A DNA stretch of 64,000 nt from Dietzia sp. JS16-p6b. Its GTDB lineage: Bacteria > Actinomycetota > Actinomycetes > Mycobacteriales > Mycobacteriaceae. Shown one piece after another: positions 60,009-64,000 of the stretch. Every line of letters begins with the position of its first letter. Positions within the stretch are counted from its first letter, which is position 1. The DNA is taken from the NCBI RefSeq assembly GCF_003052165.1, contig NZ_CP024869.1, positions 744,001 through 808,000 on the forward strand, read 5' to 3'. Position numbers and translations under genes: made by a program. The notes beneath the pieces are model-generated. The model made no database searches, was not told the origin of the DNA, and was given only the letters and a program-made list of their open reading frames with translations.

Positions 60009-61640
60009 GTGGAGAGCACGTCGTCACGTCCGGGCACGTCCGGACCACTCCGCCGCACAACGAGTCGCGCCGCCGTCGGTCTGGGTCTGCCCGACCCGTC
60101 CGTTCCCGGTCCGACCGGCCTGCCTGTCGACGCCGAGCGCATCGGCCCGGTCGAGGAGTGCGGTGTCTTCGGTGTGTGGGCTCCGGGCGAGGATGTCGCC
60201 AAGCTCACCTACTACGGCCTGTACGCGCTGCAACACCGAGGCCAGGAGGCCGCAGGGATCGCGGTCGCGGACGGTGAGCAGGTCCTGGTCTACAAGGATC
60301 TCGGTCTGGTGAGTCAGGTCTTCGACGAGAAGACCCTCGAATCGATGAGCGGCCACGTGGGCGTGGGGCACTGCCGGTACTCGACGACCGGCGCGGCGTC
60401 CTGGGACAACGCCCAGCCCATGTTCCGGCCCACTCCCGGTGGAGGGTCCGTGGTGCTGGGGCACAACGGGAATCTGGTCAACACCCAGGAACTCAAGCGT
60501 TACGCCACGTCGATCGGTATCCGTGGGTACTCCGAGAACAGCACCCACTCGGACTCGGACATCGTCTCCACCCTCCTCGCCCACGACGCGGGGGACGGGG
60601 GGCTCGAGGAGGCGGCGGCCCGGTTGTTGCCGCGACTGCGCGGTGCCTACTGCCTGACGTTCTCCGACGAGAGCACGCTGTACGCGGCCCGCGACCCTCA
60701 CGGGGTGCGCCCCCTCGCGCTCGGTCGGCTCGAGCGGGGCTGGGTGGTCTCGTCCGAGACCTCTGCGCTCGACATCGTCGGGGCGTCGTTCGTCCGCGAC
60801 ATCGAGCCCGGTGAGCTCATCGCGATCGACGCCGACGGCGTCAGGTCGCGCAGACTGGCGGAACCCGCCCCCAAGGCCTGCGTCTTCGAGTACGTCTACC
60901 TGGCGCGTCCCGACTCGGTGATCAACGAGCGGCTGGTCAACTCCGCTCGCGTGGAGATCGGTCGCACGCTGGCCGCCGAACACCCCGTCGAGGGCGACCT
61001 GGTCATCCCGGTCCCGGAGTCGGGCACCCCGGCCGCGGTCGGATACGCGCAGGGCTCCGGAATCCCCTTCGCACAGGGGTTGACCAAGAACGCCTACGTC
61101 GGCCGCACGTTCATCCAGCCCAGTCAGACGATCCGGCAGCTCGGAATCCGGCTCAAACTCAACCCGCTTCGCGAGGTGATCCACGGGAAGAAGCTGGTGG
61201 TGGTGGATGACTCGATCGTCCGGGGCAACACCCAGCGGGCCCTGATCAGGATGCTCAGGGAGGCGGGCGCCCTCGAGGTGCACGTCCGTATAGCCTCTCC
61301 TCCGGTCCGGTGGCCGTGCTTCTACGGCATCGACTTCGCCAGCCCGGCCGAGCTGATCGCCAACGGCGTCGACGTGACGGACGGGATGCTCGAGGGTGTC
61401 CGCAGGGCGATCGGCGCGGACACCCTCGGGTACATCTCGGTGGACGGGATGATCTCGGCCACCGGGCAGCCGCGGGACGAGTTGTGCGCCGCGTGCTTCG
61501 ACGGCCACTATCCCATCGCGCTCCCGGACGACTCGCCCATGAGTGCGGCCGTGCTGGCCCTGGCCGCCCAGGTCGACGGCGAGACCCCCGACCGGCACCT
61601 GGTCCTGCACGACACCACGGACGCCGTCCGCCGACCCTGA
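60009..61640 (+). CDS. purF: Amidophosphoribosyltransferase PurF
   Basis: Commits PRPP to purine synthesis. The 543-aa precursor has a propeptide of about 50 residues ending before the catalytic C51 in VEECGVFGVW, so N-terminal cleavage is expected. The glutaminase domain shows LQHRGQEAAGIA and GHNGNLVN. The phosphoribosyltransferase domain has the PRPP loop LVVVDDSIVRGNTQ and ASPPVRWPCFYGID. Four cysteines near the end (CFYG, ELCAACFDG) fit the [4Fe-4S] type. The GTG at 60009 has GAGGGAG upstream; ATG at 59991 is the alternative. Confidence 0.94.
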   Translation: MESTSSRPGTSGPLRRTTSRAAVGLGLPDPSVPGPTGLPVDAERIGPVEECGVFGVWAPGEDVAKLTYYGLYALQHRGQEAAGIAVADGEQVLVYKDLGLVSQVFDEKTLESMSGHVGVGHCRYSTTGAASWDNAQPMFRPTPGGGSVVLGHNGNLVNTQELKRYATSIGIRGYSENSTHSDSDIVSTLLAHDAGDGGLEEAAARLLPRLRGAYCLTFSDESTLYAARDPHGVRPLALGRLERGWVVSSETSALDIVGASFVRDIEPGELIAIDADGVRSRRLAEPAPKACVFEYVYLARPDSVINERLVNSARVEIGRTLAAEHPVEGDLVIPVPESGTPAAVGYAQGSGIPFAQGLTKNAYVGRTFIQPSQTIRQLGIRLKLNPLREVIHGKKLVVVDDSIVRGNTQRALIRMLREAGALEVHVRIASPPVRWPCFYGIDFASPAELIANGVDVTDGMLEGVRRAIGADTLGYISVDGMISATGQPRDELCAACFDGHYPIALPDDSPMSAAVLALAAQVDGETPDRHLVLHDTTDAVRRP

Positions 61641-61680
61641 CCGGGCGCCCGCCCAGGGGCGCCGATGAGGAGAATCGACC

Positions 61681-62766
61681 ATGACCGAGAACCACCACCC
61701 CGCGCGCGGCGCCTCGTACGCCGCCGCCGGCGTCGACATCGACGCCGGCGAGCGCGCTGTCGAACTGTTCGCGCCCCACGCCAGGCGTGCGACCCGACCG
61801 GAGGTGATGGGCGGTCTCGGGGGTTTCGCGGGGTTGTTCTCCCTGAAGAACACGTATCGGCAGCCGCTCCTGGCCTCGTCGACGGACGGCGTCGGCACCA
61901 AGATCGCGGTGGCGCAGGCCATGGATGTCCACGACACGGTGGGCATCGACCTCGTGGCGATGGTGGTGGACGATCTCGTGGTGTGCGGCGCCGAGCCGCT
62001 GTTCCTCCAGGACTACATCGCCATCGGCAAGGTCGTGCCGGAGCATGTCGCCGCCATCGTCGAGGGGATCGCCGAGGGGTGCGTGCGGGCGGGATGTGCC
62101 CTGCTGGGCGGGGAGACCGCCGAGCACCCCGGGCTCATGGCGCCCGGCGAGTACGACATCTCGGGCACCGGGGTCGGGATCGTCGAAGCCGACGAGGTGC
62201 TCAAGGCGGAGAACGTCCGCCCCGGCGATGTGATCGTGGGTATGGCGTCCTCGGGTCTGCATTCCAACGGCTACTCACTGGCCCGGCACGTGCTGCTGGA
62301 CCTCGCTCGCCTACCGCTGGAGGGTCACGTCGAGGAGTTCGGTCGGACACTGGGCGAGGAACTCCTCGAACCCACCCGCATCTACGCCCTGGACTGTCTG
62401 AGTCTCATCGCGGAGACCGACGTCCGGGTGTTCAGCCATGTGACAGGCGGAGGCCTCGCGGAGAACCTCGCGCGGGTCATGCCGCGCGGACTGGTCGCAC
62501 GGCTCGACCGAGGGCGGTGGCCAGTGCCCGCCGTGTTCGGCACGATCGCCCACCACGGCCGTGTCGAACAGACCGAGATGGAACGGACGTTCAACATGGG
62601 CGTCGGGATGATCGCCGTCCTCCCGGCCGAGGACGTGGACCGAGCCCAGGCCGTGCTCACGGCACGGCACGTCGACAACTGGGTGATCGGGCACGTGGAC
62701 AAGGCTGGAGAGGACGCCGCGGACTCGCCCCGCGTCGTCCTGGAGGGGTCGCACGCCAGATTCTGA
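61681..62766 (+). CDS. purM: AIR synthetase PurM
   Basis: 361 aa, closes the imidazole ring (FGAM to AIR). It shows ASSTDGVGTKIAVAQ, DLVVCGAEPLFLQDY, CALLGGETAEHPG, GMASSGLHSNGYSL and FSHVTGGGLAENL, all typical. GAGGAG lies 8 nt before the ATG. It follows purF by 40 nt and is probably co-transcribed. A very strong hairpin ends the unit. Confidence 0.96.
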   Translation: MTENHHPARGASYAAAGVDIDAGERAVELFAPHARRATRPEVMGGLGGFAGLFSLKNTYRQPLLASSTDGVGTKIAVAQAMDVHDTVGIDLVAMVVDDLVVCGAEPLFLQDYIAIGKVVPEHVAAIVEGIAEGCVRAGCALLGGETAEHPGLMAPGEYDISGTGVGIVEADEVLKAENVRPGDVIVGMASSGLHSNGYSLARHVLLDLARLPLEGHVEEFGRTLGEELLEPTRIYALDCLSLIAETDVRVFSHVTGGGLAENLARVMPRGLVARLDRGRWPVPAVFGTIAHHGRVEQTEMERTFNMGVGMIAVLPAEDVDRAQAVLTARHVDNWVIGHVDKAGEDAADSPRVVLEGSHARF

Positions 62767-62784
62767 CCGGGGGGTCAGACCCCA

Positions 62785-62838
62785 CCGCACACACGTGGGC
62801 CGGGCATCCAGCGGGATGCCCGGCCCACGTGTGTGCGG
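62785..62838. terminator. 25-bp perfect hairpin between purM and the DUF3073 gene
   Basis: Arms 62785-62809 and 62814-62838 are perfectly complementary over 25 bp with the tetraloop AGCG. It sits 18 nt after purM and 12 nt before the converging stop, so it should stop both transcripts. Confidence 0.85.
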
Positions 62839-62850
62839 CTGGAAGTGCGG

Positions 62851-63054
62851 TCAGAACCTGCTGTCGCCGTCGGACCACGAATCGTAGGGGTCCTCGTCCT
62901 CGTCGGCACCGGGCCGATCGGTGCTGACCCGAGTGGTGGGTGCGCCACCACCGGCCAACTCCGCCTGGAGACGTTCTAGGTCCGTCTGCGGAGTGTTGTA
63001 CTTGAGTTCGCGAGCGACCTTGGTCTGCTTCGCCTTCGCGCGGCCTCGGCCCAT
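62851..63054 (-). CDS. DUF3073 protein (Rv0810c-like)
   Basis: A 67-aa protein with a basic start (MGRGRAKAKQTKVARELKY) and a very acidic end (ADEDEDPYDSWSDGDSRF). It is conserved next to purM in actinobacteria; function unknown. GAGGGGG precedes the ATG. The two-charge layout suggests a nucleic-acid- or ribosome-associated role, which is only inference. Confidence 0.88.
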   Translation of the reverse strand: MGRGRAKAKQTKVARELKYNTPQTDLERLQAELAGGGAPTTRVSTDRPGADEDEDPYDSWSDGDSRF

Positions 63055-63185
63055 CGACCTGACCCCCTCGGAAACGGTGCTGGGCCACCTCGGGGGTGCC
63101 CATCAATGTGAGTATCTGCCTGCCCACAGGATAGCGTGCCCGGCCCGGAATGTCCGCCCGGGTGTCGCGGGGCGGCCTGCGGCAC

Positions 63186-64000
63186 CTACCCCTGGCCGCG
63201 CAGCCTGCGGATCGCCTCGCGTCCGGCCTGCGGACCGGAGTCGTCCGGGAGGGAGTCGGGGTCGAGGGCGGCGGAGACCCCGTCCACCTCCAGGGCGGTG
63301 CCCGGCGCGACCGACCTCTTGATCAGCGCGAGCGCCACCGGACCGTCCTCGTGGTGATGGACGACGGTGCCCAACCGGCCGACGGGGCGACCGCCGACCG
63401 TGACCGCGGCACCGGGGGTCACGGACTGGTCGACGCCGGAGCCGTCCAGGTGCAGGCGGACGAGGACCCGGGGGGACTTACCCAGATTGTGGACGCGGGA
63501 GACCGTCTCCTGGCCCCGGTAGCACCCCTTGTCCAGGTGGACCGCGCCCCGCTGGGCCACCTCGCCGATCCACGCGGGGACCTCGTGGGGGATGGTCTTC
63601 TCGTCGGTGTCCACGCCGAGCCGGGCACGCAGCGGGATCGACTCGGCCGTGCGCATGGCCTCCAGCGCCCACGACCCCGCGGGGCGGGCGCCGGAGCGGA
63701 CGGCCGAGTCGAACCACGCGGTCAGGTCGGCCCGGGGGACGAGGAGGTCGATCGAACCCGCGGCCGGCCAGGGCATCCGGCGGGCGATACCTCCCCCCGG
63801 GAGCGGGACGCTCGCGTAATCCCGGCGGGGGAGCTCGACCGGGGTCCCGTCCGGTGCGGTGACCGTGTCGGGCAGCCCGGTGCCGACGAGGGTGACGACG
63901 ACGAGGTCGGCCGTCCGCGGGGCGGCGTCGGCCCAGAAGACCATCCGGGTGAGGAACGCGAGAAGGTCCGCGCCCCGCCCGGGCTCGGTGTCCAGCACGA
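63186..64000 (-). CDS. ygfZ: Folate-binding YgfZ/GcvT-like protein, start outside window
   Basis: A tetrahydrofolate-dependent protein that supports Fe-S cluster maintenance. The signature DKGCYRGQETVSRVHN is present about 150 residues before the C-terminus, and PVALALIKRSVAPG near the end. The GTG at 63998 is inside the coding region; homologues are about 350 aa, so roughly 80-100 N-terminal residues lie beyond base 64000. It matches Rv0811c in position. Confidence 0.9.
   Translation of the reverse strand, partial: VLDTEPGRGADLLAFLTRMVFWADAAPRTADLVVVTLVGTGLPDTVTAPDGTPVELPRRDYASVPLPGGGIARRMPWPAAGSIDLLVPRADLTAWFDSAVRSGARPAGSWALEAMRTAESIPLRARLGVDTDEKTIPHEVPAWIGEVAQRGAVHLDKGCYRGQETVSRVHNLGKSPRVLVRLHLDGSGVDQSVTPGAAVTVGGRPVGRLGTVVHHHEDGPVALALIKRSVAPGTALEVDGVSAALDPDSLPDDSGPQAGREAIRRLRGQG

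Noticed and set aside
1-64000. Mobile elements or prophage
   Set aside because: No transposase, integrase, terminal inverted repeat or phage structural gene was found. Gene order agrees with conserved actinobacterial loci.

Overview
The window is GC-rich chromosomal DNA from a mycolic-acid actinobacterium (order Mycobacteriales/Corynebacteriales). Gene content and order, with KstR-type operators, an mce4 locus, mycobacterial-type neighbours (otsA, DUF3073, ygfZ) and many leaderless-looking starts, suggest a Dietzia- or Rhodococcus-like organism. The genus is my inference and was not tested. I see no insertion sequence, prophage, CRISPR array or plasmid function.

Region 1 (about 1-26.4 kb) is a sterol-catabolism and uptake locus. 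It holds two side-chain acyl-CoA synthetases and an aldehyde dehydrogenase, the divergent echA19/fadD19 pair, a nitronate-monooxygenase-like flavoprotein, and the fadE26-fadE27-fadD17 operon facing fdxD-hsd4A. The complete mce4 operon follows (yrbE4A, yrbE4B, mce4A-F and two Mce-associated genes). otsA, a small conserved protein and a ThrE-type exporter complete the block. Three near-identical palindromes (consensus AACRYGTT core) at 3867, 11578 and 12918 sit at the three promoter regions and match the KstR operator. Order and orientation mirror Rv3489-Rv3506 of M. tuberculosis. Together the products would import a sterol (Mce4), activate its side chain (FadD19/FadD17), dehydrogenate it (FadE26/27), hydrate it (EchA19) and oxidise it (Hsd4A).

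Region 2 (26.5-28.9 kb) is a junction with tRNA-Thr(TGT), two tandem SnoaL-like proteins, a HIT protein and a TetR regulator.

Region 3 (28.9-64 kb) is the scattered purine biosynthesis island: purD, purB, purC, purS-purQ, purL, purF and purM, in the order known from mycobacteria (Rv0772-Rv0811). Interspersed are idi, an acyl-CoA dehydrogenase/ligase pair, a secreted GH43-like protein, a dicarboxylate transporter, an aminotransferase, a two-component system, a PBP-like lipoprotein, a monoacylglycerol-lipase-like hydrolase, oligopeptidase B, an XRE/membrane-protein pair, glutathione peroxidase and several unknown membrane proteins. The window ends inside ygfZ.

Four genome-scale patterns cut across the regions. 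(i) Three genes (fadD19, purD, a histidine kinase) are broken by a single missing base in a G/C run, most simply read as sequencing error. (ii) About seventeen genes have a TANNNT-like hexamer exactly 6-7 nt before the start codon, the signature of leaderless transcripts. (iii) Short tandem repeats repeatedly lie across or just behind stop codons. (iv) Gene pairs that converge are often separated by long, near-perfect hairpins.
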